Source: an uncultured Clostridia bacterium
Lineage (GTDB): Bacteria; Bacillota; Clostridia; Oscillospirales; Ruminococcaceae
Assembly: GCA_947624425.1 (NCBI GenBank)
Contig: CANQKG010000052.1
Location: forward strand, 1-8,405
Length of the DNA: 8,405 nt
Direction of reading: 5' to 3'
Position numbers and translations under genes: made by a program. Below, piece after piece: positions 1-6,668 of the stretch. How positions within the stretch are numbered: position 1 is the first letter of the stretch; every line of letters begins with the position of its first letter. Below the pieces are notes generated by a model, which ran no database searches, was not told the origin of the DNA, and saw nothing but the letters and a program-made list of their open reading frames with translations.

Positions 1-362
<362 letters not shown>

Positions 363-378
363 GGAAGGAGGAATACTC

Positions 379-660
379 ATGGGCAGAAGCGTAAAGAAAG
401 GGCCGTATGTACAGGAGGCTCTGATGAAGAGAGTGATCGCGATGAACGAAGCCGGTGAGAAGCGGGTCCTCAAGACCTGGAGCCGTTCCTCCACCATCTT
501 CCCCGATTTTGTGGGACACACCTTCGCGGTACACGACGGCCGGAAGCATATCCCCGTCTATGTGACCGAGGATATGGTCGGCCATAAGCTGGGCGAGTTC
601 GCGCCGACCAGAACCTATCGGGGTCATGCCGGCTCCAAGACATCGAACAACGGCAAGTAA
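379..660 (+). CDS. rpsS: 30S ribosomal protein S19
   Basis: S19 binds the head of the small subunit with S13, close to the A-site tRNA. The protein has 93 residues, the normal size. The N-terminus reads MGRSVKKGPYV, as expected for the family. The conserved block WSRSSTIFP (about residues 34-42) is followed by HDGRKHIPVYVTEDMVGHKL (52-71) and GEFAPTRTYRGH (72-83). The short tail after that is variable in the family and here ends in a Ser/Asn-rich stretch. The ATG start is set by AAGGAGG at 365-371, seven bases upstream. Its place between L2 and L22 is the universal bacterial order. Nothing is unusual. Confidence 0.98.
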   Translation: MGRSVKKGPYVQEALMKRVIAMNEAGEKRVLKTWSRSSTIFPDFVGHTFAVHDGRKHIPVYVTEDMVGHKLGEFAPTRTYRGHAGSKTSNNGK

Positions 661-681
661 GCCGGGAGGAGGATTTTTTAG

Positions 682-1017
682 ATGGAAGCAAAAGCACATC
701 TGAGAAATGCGCGGATCGCTCCGCGTAAGGTGCAGATCGTGTTCGATCTGATTCGGAACCAACCGGTCGATGTGGCGATGGCGATTCTCAAAAACACTCC
801 GAAGGCTGCTTGTGAGCCTTTGGAAAAGCTGCTGAAATCGGCGGCTGCCAATGCGGAGAACAATCACGGCATGAATCGGGACAGCCTTTATGTGGCGGAG
901 TGCTTTGTCACCCCGGGCCCGACCATGAAGCGGATCCGTCCCCGCGCACAGGGGCGGGCGTACCGCGTGCTGAAGAGAACCTCGCACATGACCATCGTGC
1001 TGAAAGAGAAAGAATAG
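682..1017 (+). CDS. rplV: 50S ribosomal protein L22
   Basis: L22 binds 23S rRNA and its long beta-hairpin lines the peptide exit tunnel, where changes can give macrolide resistance. The protein has 111 residues, typical for the family. The start MEAKAHLRNARIAPRKVQIV is characteristic, and the globular part runs to about residue 80. The hairpin region RIRPRAQGRAYRVLKRTSH (84-102) is intact, with no insertion or deletion of the kind seen in erythromycin-resistant mutants. ATG is preceded by GGGAGGAGG at 664-672 with a nine-base spacer. It ends with TAG, the only TAG stop among the complete genes here; the others use TAA or TGA. Confidence 0.98.
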   Translation: MEAKAHLRNARIAPRKVQIVFDLIRNQPVDVAMAILKNTPKAACEPLEKLLKSAAANAENNHGMNRDSLYVAECFVTPGPTMKRIRPRAQGRAYRVLKRTSHMTIVLKEKE

Positions 1018-1033
1018 GCGGAGGAGGGAAACT

Positions 1034-1750
1034 ATGGGACAGAAAGTAAATCCGCACGGCCTGCGGGTCGGCGTTATCAAGGATTGGGACTCCCGCTGGT
1101 TTGCCGGAGATAAGGTGTTCGGAGATACGCTGGTGGAGGATCACAAGATCCGGGTGTATCTCAAAAAGACCCTCTATGCCGCCGGAGTACCCAAGATCGA
1201 GATCGAGCGTGACGCGACGAGGATCCGGATCCACATCCATTGTGCGAAGCCGGGCATTGTGATCGGCCGCGGCGGCGCCGAGATCGACAAGCTGCGGGCG
1301 AAGCTCGAAAAAATGCTGGGCCGCCCGGTCATCATCAATATCATGGAGGTGCGCCAGCCCGATCTGGACGCACAGCTGGTGGCGGAGAACATCGCCGCGC
1401 AGTTAGAGCGCCGGATCTCGTTCCGCCGCGCCATGAAGCAGGCGATCGGCCGTACCATGAAGCTGGGAGCAAAGGGAATCAAGATCAAATGCTCCGGCCG
1501 TCTGGGCGGCGCCGAGATCGCGAGAAACGAAAGCTATCATGAGGGCACCATTCCCCTGCAGACCCTCCGCGCCGACATCGACTACGGCTTTGCCGAAGCG
1601 GGTACCACCTACGGTAAGATCGGCGTCAAGGTGTGGATCTATAAGGGCGAGGTGCTCAAAGGCGCCATCACCGCCCGTCCGGCGCGTGAGCAGAGAGAGC
1701 GCCGCGAGCGCAGACGCCCCCGGAAGGATAGGGAAGGAGGCGCGAAGTAA
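1034..1750 (+). CDS. rpsC: 30S ribosomal protein S3
   Basis: S3 lies at the mRNA entry channel of the small subunit and, with S4 and S5, contributes to mRNA helicase activity. The protein has 238 residues, within the usual range. It starts MGQKVNPHGLRVG, the family N-terminus. A KH RNA-binding domain covers roughly residues 39-107, with the GxxG loop as GRGG at 78-81. The C-terminal domain includes SGRLGGAEIAR and DYGFAEAGTTYG, both conserved. The tail is strongly arginine-rich (RERRERRRPRKDREGG), as is common in Firmicutes. Its last codons carry the ribosome binding site for rplP (AAGGAGG at 1734-1740), and its TAA stop shares one base with the rplP ATG. These two proteins are therefore probably translationally coupled. 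Confidence 0.98.
   Translation: MGQKVNPHGLRVGVIKDWDSRWFAGDKVFGDTLVEDHKIRVYLKKTLYAAGVPKIEIERDATRIRIHIHCAKPGIVIGRGGAEIDKLRAKLEKMLGRPVIINIMEVRQPDLDAQLVAENIAAQLERRISFRRAMKQAIGRTMKLGAKGIKIKCSGRLGGAEIARNESYHEGTIPLQTLRADIDYGFAEAGTTYGKIGVKVWIYKGEVLKGAITARPAREQRERRERRRPRKDREGGAK
1734..1740 (+). promoter_or_regulatory. Ribosome binding site of rplP inside rpsC
   Basis: AAGGAGG matches the 3' end of 16S rRNA and sits nine bases before the rplP ATG. It lies wholly within the coding sequence of rpsC (codons for the Arg-Glu-Gly-Gly near its C-terminus), so the same bases serve protein coding and translation initiation. Confidence 0.9.
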
Positions 1751-2175
1751 TGCTGCTGCCGAAAAGAGTAAAATACCGCCGCGTCCACAGAGGCCGTCTC
1801 AAGGGAAAGGCGACCCGCGGCAACACGGTGACCTACGGTGATTACGGGCTTCAGGCACTGGAGCCGGCATGGATCACCTCCAATCAGATCGAGGCAGCCC
1901 GTATCGCCATGACCCGTTACATCAAGCGTGGCGGACAGGTTTGGATCAAAATCTTCCCGGATAAGCCGGTGACCGAAAAGCCCGCCGAGACCCGCATGGG
2001 TTCCGGTAAAGGCTCGCCCGAATACTGGGTGGCGGTGGTCAAGCCGGGTCGGGTGATGTTCGAGATCGCAGGGGTCAGTGAGGAGACCGCCCGTGAGGCG
2101 CTCCGTCTGGCGATGCATAAGCTGCCGATCAAGTGCAAGTTTGTGAAGAAGGAAGAAAGCGAGGTGGCGTCATGA
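1750..2175 (+). CDS. rplP: 50S ribosomal protein L16
   Basis: L16 is a late-assembly protein of the large subunit that helps form the A-site and contacts tRNA. The protein has 141 residues. Family features are the N-terminus MLLPKRVKYRRVHRGR, the block RYIKRGGQVWIKIFPDKPVT (57-76) and the loop TRMGSGKG (81-88). Arg82 in that loop corresponds to the arginine hydroxylated in E. coli L16; whether it is modified here cannot be seen. The C-terminal part, EIAGVSEETAREALRLAMHK, is standard, and KLPIKCKFV closes the domain. Its ATG overlaps the rpsC stop by one base, and its own TGA stop overlaps the rpmC ATG in an ATGA arrangement. Both joints suggest coupled translation. Confidence 0.98.
   Translation: MLLPKRVKYRRVHRGRLKGKATRGNTVTYGDYGLQALEPAWITSNQIEAARIAMTRYIKRGGQVWIKIFPDKPVTEKPAETRMGSGKGSPEYWVAVVKPGRVMFEIAGVSEETAREALRLAMHKLPIKCKFVKKEESEVAS
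2161..2167 (+). promoter_or_regulatory. Ribosome binding site of rpmC inside rplP
   Basis: GAGGTGG lies four bases before the rpmC ATG, within the last codons of rplP (Glu-Val-Ala). The spacing is short and the match is partial. Initiation of rpmC is therefore likely helped by ribosomes finishing rplP at the overlapping ATGA. Confidence 0.65.
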
Positions 2176-2375
2176 AACCGGCAGAAGTTCGTGATCTGAC
2201 CGTGGCAGAGCTGAATCAGAAGCTCAGCGATCTGAAAGCCGAGCTTTTCAACCTCCGCTTTCAGCACGCCGTCAACCAGCTGGACAATCCGATGCGGATC
2301 AAGGCGGTCAAGCGGGATATCGCCCGCGTGAAGACCATCCTGCTCGAAAAGGAAACGAAGGAAAGCGTACAGTAA
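2172..2375 (+). CDS. rpmC: 50S ribosomal protein L29
   Basis: L29 is a small two-helix protein beside the peptide exit tunnel. With L23 it forms the docking area for chaperones and the signal recognition particle. The protein has 67 residues, the normal length, and is mostly coiled-coil helix. The conserved motif is FNLRFQHAVNQLDNPMRIK (26-44), followed by VKRDIARVKTIL (47-58). I chose ATG at 2172 because MKPAEVRDLT matches the family N-terminus. An in-frame GTG at 2133 would add 13 residues that duplicate the end of rplP in another frame and has no family support. The gene overlaps rplP by four bases (ATGA). Confidence 0.96.
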   Translation: MKPAEVRDLTVAELNQKLSDLKAELFNLRFQHAVNQLDNPMRIKAVKRDIARVKTILLEKETKESVQ

Positions 2376-2381
2376 GGGAGG
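2376..2381 (+). promoter_or_regulatory. Ribosome binding site fixing the GTG start of rpsQ
   Basis: GGGAGG begins directly after the rpmC stop and lies nine bases before GTG at 2391. It supports that GTG as the start of rpsQ; no in-frame ATG near the conserved N-terminus could replace it. Confidence 0.85.
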
Positions 2382-2390
2382 CGACAGGCT

Positions 2391-2645
2391 GTGAACAGAA
2401 ATCTGAGAAAAACTCGGGTCGGCAGGGTCGTCAGCGACAAAATGGATAAAACCGTGGTCGTCGCCATTGAGGACAATGTCAAGCACCCCCTTTATAACAA
2501 GATCGTGAAGCGGACGATCCGGCTCAAGGCACACGATGAGGAAAACGCCTGCAAGGTAGGCGACCGCGTATCGATCATGGAGACCCGTCCGCTCTCCAAG
2601 GACAAAAACTGGAGAGTTGTACAGATCATTGAGAAAGCAAACTAA
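2391..2645 (+). CDS. rpsQ: 30S ribosomal protein S17
   Basis: S17 is an OB-fold protein that binds 16S rRNA early in small-subunit assembly. The protein has 84 residues, as usual. It begins MNRNLRKTRVGRVVSDKMDK with a GTG start codon, a pattern common in Firmicutes. The family signature near the C-terminus, GDRVSIMETRPLSKDKNWRV (57-76), is complete. The conserved KHPLYNKIVKR (31-41) of the central strands is also present. It is the last gene of the classical S10 operon. The 28 bases to rplN are the longest gap in the window but show no terminator or promoter. Confidence 0.98.
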   Translation: MNRNLRKTRVGRVVSDKMDKTVVVAIEDNVKHPLYNKIVKRTIRLKAHDEENACKVGDRVSIMETRPLSKDKNWRVVQIIEKAN

Positions 2646-2673
2646 GCTGTAAGACCGAAAGGAGGAACGCACT
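2646..2673 (+). other. S10/spc border gap, with rplN ribosome binding site
   Basis: This 28-base gap is where the S10 and spc operons of E. coli are separated by a terminator and promoter. Here it is too short for both, and contains no GC-rich hairpin followed by a T run and no -10/-35 pair. The only recognisable element is AAAGGAGG at 2658-2665, eight bases before the GTG start of rplN. The sequence therefore reads as continuous transcription from S10 into spc, as in Bacillus. Confidence 0.75.
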
Positions 2674-3042
2674 GTGATACAGATGCAAACTTACCTCAAG
2701 GTCGCCGACAATACCGGCGCTAAAGAGCTGATGTGTATTCGCGTACTGGGCGGTACCCGCAGGAGATACGCAAACATCGGCGACGTGGTGGTCGCTTCGG
2801 TCAAGAAAGCGACGCCCGGCGGCGTGGTCAAGAAAGGCGACGTTGTAAAGGCAGTGATCGTTCGTTCCGCAAAGGGACTGCGCCGTGAGGACGGCACCTA
2901 TATCCGCTTTGACGAGAACGCGGCGGTCATCATAAGAGACGACAAAAACCCCAGAGGGACCCGTATCTTCGGGCCGGTGGCAAGAGAGCTTCGTGAACGG
3001 GATTATATGAAAATCCTCTCTCTTGCACCCGAAGTGCTGTAA
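2674..3042 (+). CDS. rplN: 50S ribosomal protein L14
   Basis: L14 binds 23S rRNA and forms bridges to the small subunit; it is also the contact point of the silencing factor RsfS. The protein has 122 residues, the near-universal length. The GTG start gives MIQMQTYLKVADNTGAKELM, which is the family N-terminus; the ATG three codons in would lose conserved residues and sits further from the AAAGGAGG at 2658-2665. Further hallmarks are ASVKKATPGGVVKKGDVVKA (41-60), RFDENAAVII (78-87) and the C-terminal RGTRIFGPVARELR (94-107) and LAPEVL end. It opens the spc gene set. Nothing deviates from the family. Confidence 0.98.
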   Translation: MIQMQTYLKVADNTGAKELMCIRVLGGTRRRYANIGDVVVASVKKATPGGVVKKGDVVKAVIVRSAKGLRREDGTYIRFDENAAVIIRDDKNPRGTRIFGPVARELRERDYMKILSLAPEVL

Positions 3043-3057
3043 GGAGGGCTTTACAAG

Positions 3058-3375
3058 ATGAAAAAGGTGCATGTAAAGCAGAACGACACGGTTGTGATCC
3101 TGAGCGGAAAGGATAAGGGCAAGACCGGCAAGGTGCTGGAGGTCAGCCCGTCCGAGGGGAAGGTCATCGTAGAGAACCGGAATATCGCCACCAAGCACTT
3201 AAAGCCGCGGAGAATGGGCGAAACGGGCGGCATCGTGAAGGCGGAGGCTCCGCTTTACGCCAGCAAGGTGATGCTTGTCTGCCCGAAGTGCAAAAAGCCG
3301 ACCCGTCTGGCGCACAGCGTCGGGAAGGACGGCGAAAAGACCCGCCTTTGCAAGAAGTGCGGCGCGACTTTCTGA
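3058..3375 (+). CDS. rplX: 50S ribosomal protein L24, four-cysteine form
   Basis: L24 is one of the two assembly initiators of the large subunit and sits by the tunnel exit. The protein has 105 residues. A KOW motif occupies about residues 5-32 (VKQNDTVVILSGKDKGKTGK), and the conserved GGIVKAEAPLYASKVMLV covers 57-74. After it comes VCPKCKKPTR and later RLCKKCGATF, giving cysteines 75, 78, 98 and 101. This is the spacing of a zinc ribbon. B. subtilis L24 lacks these cysteines, while many Clostridia have them, so zinc binding is inferred from the pattern. The ATG follows AAGGAGG, which overlaps the rplN stop (3041-3047). Confidence 0.97.
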   Translation: MKKVHVKQNDTVVILSGKDKGKTGKVLEVSPSEGKVIVENRNIATKHLKPRRMGETGGIVKAEAPLYASKVMLVCPKCKKPTRLAHSVGKDGEKTRLCKKCGATF

Positions 3376-3392
3376 GGTAAGGAGATAAGAAC

Positions 3393-3932
<540 letters not shown>

Positions 3933-3945
3933 GGGGGAAAAAGAA

Positions 3946-4131
3946 ATGGCTAAAAAATCCATGATTGCAAAGCAACGCAGAACGCCGAAGTTTTCCACCC
4001 GCGGCTACAATCGCTGCAAGATCTGCGGAAGACCGCACGCGTATCTGAGGAAGTACGGCGTCTGCCGTATCTGCTTCCGTGAGCTGGCTTATAAGGGTCA
4101 GATCCCCGGCGTGAAGAAAGCAAGCTGGTAA
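3946..4131 (+). CDS. rpsZ: 30S ribosomal protein S14, zinc-binding type Z
   Basis: S14 lies in the small-subunit head and is needed for late 30S assembly. This is the short 61-residue form with a zinc ribbon: CKIC at residues 24-27 and CRIC at 40-43 give the four ligands. The longer cysteine-free S14 (about 89-100 residues) is the alternative form in other bacteria. The N-terminus MAKKSMIAKQ and the end IPGVKKASW are typical for Firmicutes. In Bacillus the zinc form can be replaced under zinc limitation by a cysteine-free paralogue encoded elsewhere; whether that exists here cannot be judged from this window. The ribosome binding site is the G-rich AAGGGGG (3931-3937), a less perfect match than at most genes here. 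Confidence 0.98.
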   Translation: MAKKSMIAKQRRTPKFSTRGYNRCKICGRPHAYLRKYGVCRICFRELAYKGQIPGVKKASW

Positions 4132-4158
4132 AAACACCGAGCAAAGGAGGTTACAGGA

Positions 4159-4557
4159 ATGCAAATCACCGATACGATCGCGGATTTTTTGACCCGCATC
4201 AGAAATGCAAGTGCCGCAAAGCACGAGACGGTGGATATTCCCGCTTCTAATTTGAAGAAGTCGCTGGCTCAGATCTTAGTGGACGAGGGCTATGTGAAGG
4301 GATTCGGGGTGATCGAGGACGGCAAACAGGGCGTCATTCGGATTACGCTGAAGTATACGGAGAACAAAAGCCCTGTGATCACAGGCCTGCGCCGGGTGTC
4401 GAAGCCGGGTCTGCGGATCTACACGAGCTGTGAGGACATCCCGAAGGTGATGAAGGGACTGGGGATCGCCATTCTCTCCACGCCCAAGGGTGTGATGACC
4501 GGGAAGGCTGCCCGCGCAGCAGGCGTCGGCGGCGAAGTCCTGGCGTTTGTGTGGTAA
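4159..4557 (+). CDS. rpsH: 30S ribosomal protein S8
   Basis: S8 binds the central domain of 16S rRNA and is a primary assembly protein; in E. coli it also represses spc operon translation. The protein has 132 residues, the standard length. It begins MQITDTIADFLTRIRNA, and the C-terminal signature STPKGVMTGKAAR (107-119) is followed by GVGGEVLAFVW, the normal end. The ATG lies behind AAAGGAGG with good spacing in the 27-base gap after S14. I could not recognise an S8-binding RNA element like that of E. coli at the rplX-rplE junction, so autoregulation by that route is not supported here. A TTA leucine codon at 4276-4278 is a rare codon choice in this cluster. Confidence 0.98.
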   Translation: MQITDTIADFLTRIRNASAAKHETVDIPASNLKKSLAQILVDEGYVKGFGVIEDGKQGVIRITLKYTENKSPVITGLRRVSKPGLRIYTSCEDIPKVMKGLGIAILSTPKGVMTGKAARAAGVGGEVLAFVW

Positions 4558-4572
4558 AGGAGGAAGCACGAT

Positions 4573-5121
4573 ATGTCCAGAATCGGTAGAAAAGAAATCG
4601 TGGTTCCTGCCGGCGTTGAGGTCAAGCTCGACGGCAGCCACATTTCGGTCAAGGGGCCGAAGGGAGAGCTTTCGCGGGATCTCCATAAGGATATGATCGT
4701 CGCGGTGGCGGACGGTGTGATCACCGTTTCCCGGCCCAGTGAGAAAAAGGAGCATCGCTCGCTCCACGGCCTGACCAGAACGCTGATCGCGAATATGGTG
4801 GAGGGCGTGTCCAACGGGTACCAGAAGGCACTGGAAATCCAGGGCGTCGGTTACCGTGCCGCCAAGCAGGGAAAGGATCTGGTGATGAACCTGGGCTTTT
4901 CCCATCAGGTGGTCATGAGCGAGGAAGACGGCATTTCGATCGAGGTGCCGAACCCCAACAGCATCATCATTTCGGGCCCCGATAAGCAGAAGGTGGGTCA
5001 GTTTGCCGCGAACGTGCGGGAGAAACGGCCGCCGGAGCCTTATAAGGGCAAAGGGATCCGCTATGTCGGCGAGTATGTCCAGCGCAAGGAAGGCAAGGCC
5101 GGCAAGGGCGCGAAGAAGTAA
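4573..5121 (+). CDS. rplF: 50S ribosomal protein L6
   Basis: L6 binds 23S rRNA near the sarcin-ricin loop, next to the factor-binding site of the large subunit. The protein has 182 residues and two repeated alpha/beta domains, about 1-80 and 81-175. It starts MSRIGRKEIVVPAGVEV. The first domain carries VKGPKGELSRDL (26-37). The second begins GYQKALEIQGVGYRA (82-96) and ends in the signature PPEPYKGKGIRY (153-164). A short lysine-rich tail closes the protein. ATG follows AGGAGG in the 15-base gap after rpsH. No anomaly is visible. Confidence 0.98.
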   Translation: MSRIGRKEIVVPAGVEVKLDGSHISVKGPKGELSRDLHKDMIVAVADGVITVSRPSEKKEHRSLHGLTRTLIANMVEGVSNGYQKALEIQGVGYRAAKQGKDLVMNLGFSHQVVMSEEDGISIEVPNPNSIIISGPDKQKVGQFAANVREKRPPEPYKGKGIRYVGEYVQRKEGKAGKGAKK

Positions 5122-5142
5122 GGTAAGGAGTGAGAAGAGATT

Positions 5143-5505
5143 ATGGTGAAAAAACCGGATAAAAACAAAGCGAGACAAAAGCGTCACCAGCGTGTCCGGA
5201 ACAAGATCTCCGGTACCCCCTCCTGCCCGCGTCTGTGCGTGTTCCGTTCCGAAAAGCACATCTACGCGCAGGTGATCGACGATGTAAACGGAGTCACACT
5301 GGCTTCGGCGTCTTCCCTGAGCAAGGAGTTTGACGGCTCCACCGGCAGCAATAAGGAGGCGGCTCGGAAGGTCGGGCAGCTGATTGCGAAGAACGCTGCC
5401 GAAAAGGGGATCACCGAGGTGGTCTTCGACCGCGGCGGGTATATCTACCACGGCCGCGTGCAGGAGCTGGCCGAGGGCGCCCGCGAAGGCGGACTCAAAT
5501 TCTGA
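5143..5505 (+). CDS. rplR: 50S ribosomal protein L18
   Basis: L18 binds 5S rRNA together with L5 and anchors it in the central protuberance. The protein has 120 residues, typical of the family. The N-terminal 25 residues are basic and probably disordered until bound to RNA (KNKARQKRHQRVRNKISG). The core contains PRLCVFRSEKHIYAQVIDD (29-47) and the C-terminal signature VVFDRGGYIYHGRVQELA (93-110), ending GAREGGLKF. The ATG at 5143 has AAGGAG at 5125-5130, a rather long 12-base spacer; the next codon is GTG, which would be even further away, so ATG is preferred. Confidence 0.97.
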   Translation: MVKKPDKNKARQKRHQRVRNKISGTPSCPRLCVFRSEKHIYAQVIDDVNGVTLASASSLSKEFDGSTGSNKEAARKVGQLIAKNAAEKGITEVVFDRGGYIYHGRVQELAEGAREGGLKF

Positions 5506-5507
5506 GG

Positions 5508-5514
5508 AAAGGGG
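5508..5514 (+). promoter_or_regulatory. Weak ribosome binding site of rpsE (TTG start)
   Basis: AAAGGGG lies nine bases before the TTG at 5524. It lacks the central A of AAAGGAGG, so pairing with 16S rRNA would be weaker than at most genes here. A second purine run, TAAGGA at 5515-5520, is only three bases from the start and probably too close to act. Confidence 0.6.
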
Positions 5515-5523
5515 TAAGGAAGA

Positions 5524-6024
5524 TTGGCTAGAATTGACGCATCTGCAATGGAACTGCAGGAAAAGCTGGTATCGCTCAACCGGGTATCCAAAACGGTCAA
5601 AGGCGGCCGTGTGATGAAATTCGCCGCGCTGATGGTGGTCGGCGACGGGAACGGTCTGGTCGGCTTCGGGGTCGGCAAGTCGGGCGAGGTGCCGGACGCG
5701 ATCCGGAAGGGGATCGAGGACGCGAAGAAGAATCTCAAACGGGTCGCCCTCAAGGGGACGTCCATTCCGCACGAGATCATCGGCGCATACGGCGCGGGCC
5801 GCGTGCTGTTGAAGCCCGCTCCCGAAGGTACCGGCGTGATCGCCGGCGGTCCGGTGCGTGCCGTGGTCGAGATGGCAGGCATCAAGGACATCCGTACCAA
5901 GGCGCTGCGTTCCAATAATCCGTATAACGTGGTTCGCGCGACCATGCAGGGACTCACCTCCCTCCGCACCGCCGAGGATGTGGCGGCGCTGCGCGGCAAG
6001 TCGGTAAAAGAGATCTATAAATAA
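5524..6024 (+). CDS. rpsE: 30S ribosomal protein S5
   Basis: S5 lies at the mRNA entry side of the small subunit and affects decoding accuracy and spectinomycin response. The protein has 166 residues, normal for the family. The N-terminal double-stranded-RNA-binding-like domain runs about 11-75, with the loop SKTVKGGR (22-29) intact where spectinomycin resistance changes occur. The C-terminal domain includes GTSIPHEIIGAYGAGRVLL and PAPEGTGVIAGGPVRAVVEM. The start is TTG at 5524, the only TTG start in the window. It is chosen because MARIDASAMELQEK matches the family N-terminus; the first in-frame ATG is residue 9 and would cut conserved sequence. Confidence 0.97.
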   Translation: MARIDASAMELQEKLVSLNRVSKTVKGGRVMKFAALMVVGDGNGLVGFGVGKSGEVPDAIRKGIEDAKKNLKRVALKGTSIPHEIIGAYGAGRVLLKPAPEGTGVIAGGPVRAVVEMAGIKDIRTKALRSNNPYNVVRATMQGLTSLRTAEDVAALRGKSVKEIYK

Positions 6025-6030
6025 AGGAGG
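6023..6030 (+). promoter_or_regulatory. Ribosome binding site of rpmD overlapping the rpsE stop
   Basis: AAAGGAGG is a full match to the anti-Shine-Dalgarno sequence. It sits eight bases before ATG at 6039 and overlaps the last two bases of the rpsE stop codon. It supports the short rpmD gene as real. Confidence 0.9.
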
Positions 6031-6038
6031 CAGCAACG

Positions 6039-6212
6039 ATGGCAAGTATTGAAGTCAAACTCGTAAAAAGTCTGGTTGGCTGCAAGAAGGATCAGATTGC
6101 TACCGCAAAGGCGCTCGGTCTCAAAAAAATCGGGGACGTCACCGTACAGCCCGATAATCCGGCGACCAAGGGCAAGATCTTTAAGATTTCCCACCTCGTT
6201 GAGGTAAAGTGA
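6039..6212 (+). CDS. rpmD: 50S ribosomal protein L30
   Basis: L30 is a small large-subunit protein that binds 23S rRNA near domain II. The gene encodes 57 residues, short but the normal bacterial size. The N-terminus MASIEVKLVKSLVGCKKDQI is typical, followed by TAKALGLKKIGDVTVQPDNP, where the helix and the GL-x-K-x-x-x-V pattern of the family are seen, and the end KGKIFKISHLVEVK closes the fold. The position between S5 and L15 is the conserved one. The start is firmly placed by AAAGGAGG at 6023-6030, and the TGA stop overlaps the rplO ribosome binding site. Confidence 0.97.
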   Translation: MASIEVKLVKSLVGCKKDQIATAKALGLKKIGDVTVQPDNPATKGKIFKISHLVEVK

Positions 6213-6217
6213 GGAGG
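6211..6217 (+). promoter_or_regulatory. Ribosome binding site of rplO overlapping the rpmD stop
   Basis: GAGGAGG begins within the TGA stop of rpmD and leaves a nine-base spacer to ATG at 6227. It decides the start of rplO against an in-frame GTG at 6209, which lies before the site and inside rpmD. Confidence 0.88.
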
Positions 6218-6226
6218 TGCAGGACT

Positions 6227-6667
6227 ATGAAACTTCATGAGTTATCTCCGGCAGCGGGCTCTACCCGTCCGGTCAAGCGGGTCGGCAGAGGCGCCGGCTC
6301 CGGCAACGGCAAGACGGCGGGCAAGGGTCACAAGGGACAAAACGCCCGTTCGGGCGGCGGCGTCCGTCCGGGATTTGAGGGCGGCCAGATGCCGCTGCAG
6401 CGCCGCTTGCCGCAGCGGGGCTTCCACAACATCTTCGCCGCCCGCTATGCCGCGATCAATGTGAGCGATCTGGCTCGCTTTGAGGACGGCGCGGTGGTGG
6501 ACGCCAAGGCGCTTTTGGACGCCGGCGTCATCAAAAAGGCGTATGACGGCGTTAAGGTGCTGGGCAAGGGCGAGATCACGAAAAAGCTCACGGTGAACGC
6601 AAAGGCGTTCTCCGCGTCCGCCAAGGAGAAGATCGAGGCGGCGGGCGGAAAGGCTGAGGTGGTCTGA
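6227..6667 (+). CDS. rplO: 50S ribosomal protein L15
   Basis: L15 is a late-assembly protein of the large subunit with a long basic extension reaching into the 23S rRNA core. The protein has 146 residues. The first half is the Gly/Arg/Lys-rich extension: MKLHELSPAAGSTRPVKRVG, then GAGSGNGKTAGKGHKGQNAR and the signature FEGGQMPLQRRLPQRGF (50-66). The second half is the globular domain, about 75-146, ending in the glycine turn AAGGKAEVV. I chose ATG at 6227 because MKLHEL is the family start and it has GAGGAGG at 6211-6217. The stop is one base before the secY ATG. Confidence 0.97.
   Translation: MKLHELSPAAGSTRPVKRVGRGAGSGNGKTAGKGHKGQNARSGGGVRPGFEGGQMPLQRRLPQRGFHNIFAARYAAINVSDLARFEDGAVVDAKALLDAGVIKKAYDGVKVLGKGEITKKLTVNAKAFSASAKEKIEAAGGKAEVV
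6656..6662 (+). promoter_or_regulatory. Ribosome binding site of secY inside rplO
   Basis: GAGGTGG, six bases before the secY ATG, lies in the last codons of rplO. The match is partial (one mismatch to GAGGAGG), so coupling to rplO termination probably matters for SecY synthesis. Confidence 0.65.
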
Positions 6668-6668
6668 G

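Noticed and set aside
2133..2171. An upstream in-frame GTG start for rpmC.
   Set aside because: It would add 13 residues not seen in L29, within rplP; ATG at 2172 gives the family N-terminus.
4276..6045. A 589-codon antisense open frame, long enough to be mistaken for a gene.
   Set aside because: It covers four certain ribosomal protein genes in exact codon register, its product has no recognisable domain, and its length follows from the lack of TTA, CTA and TCA codons in the sense genes.
6209..6226. An upstream in-frame GTG start for rplO.
   Set aside because: It lies inside rpmD before the ribosome binding site; ATG at 6227 gives the MKLHEL start of L15.
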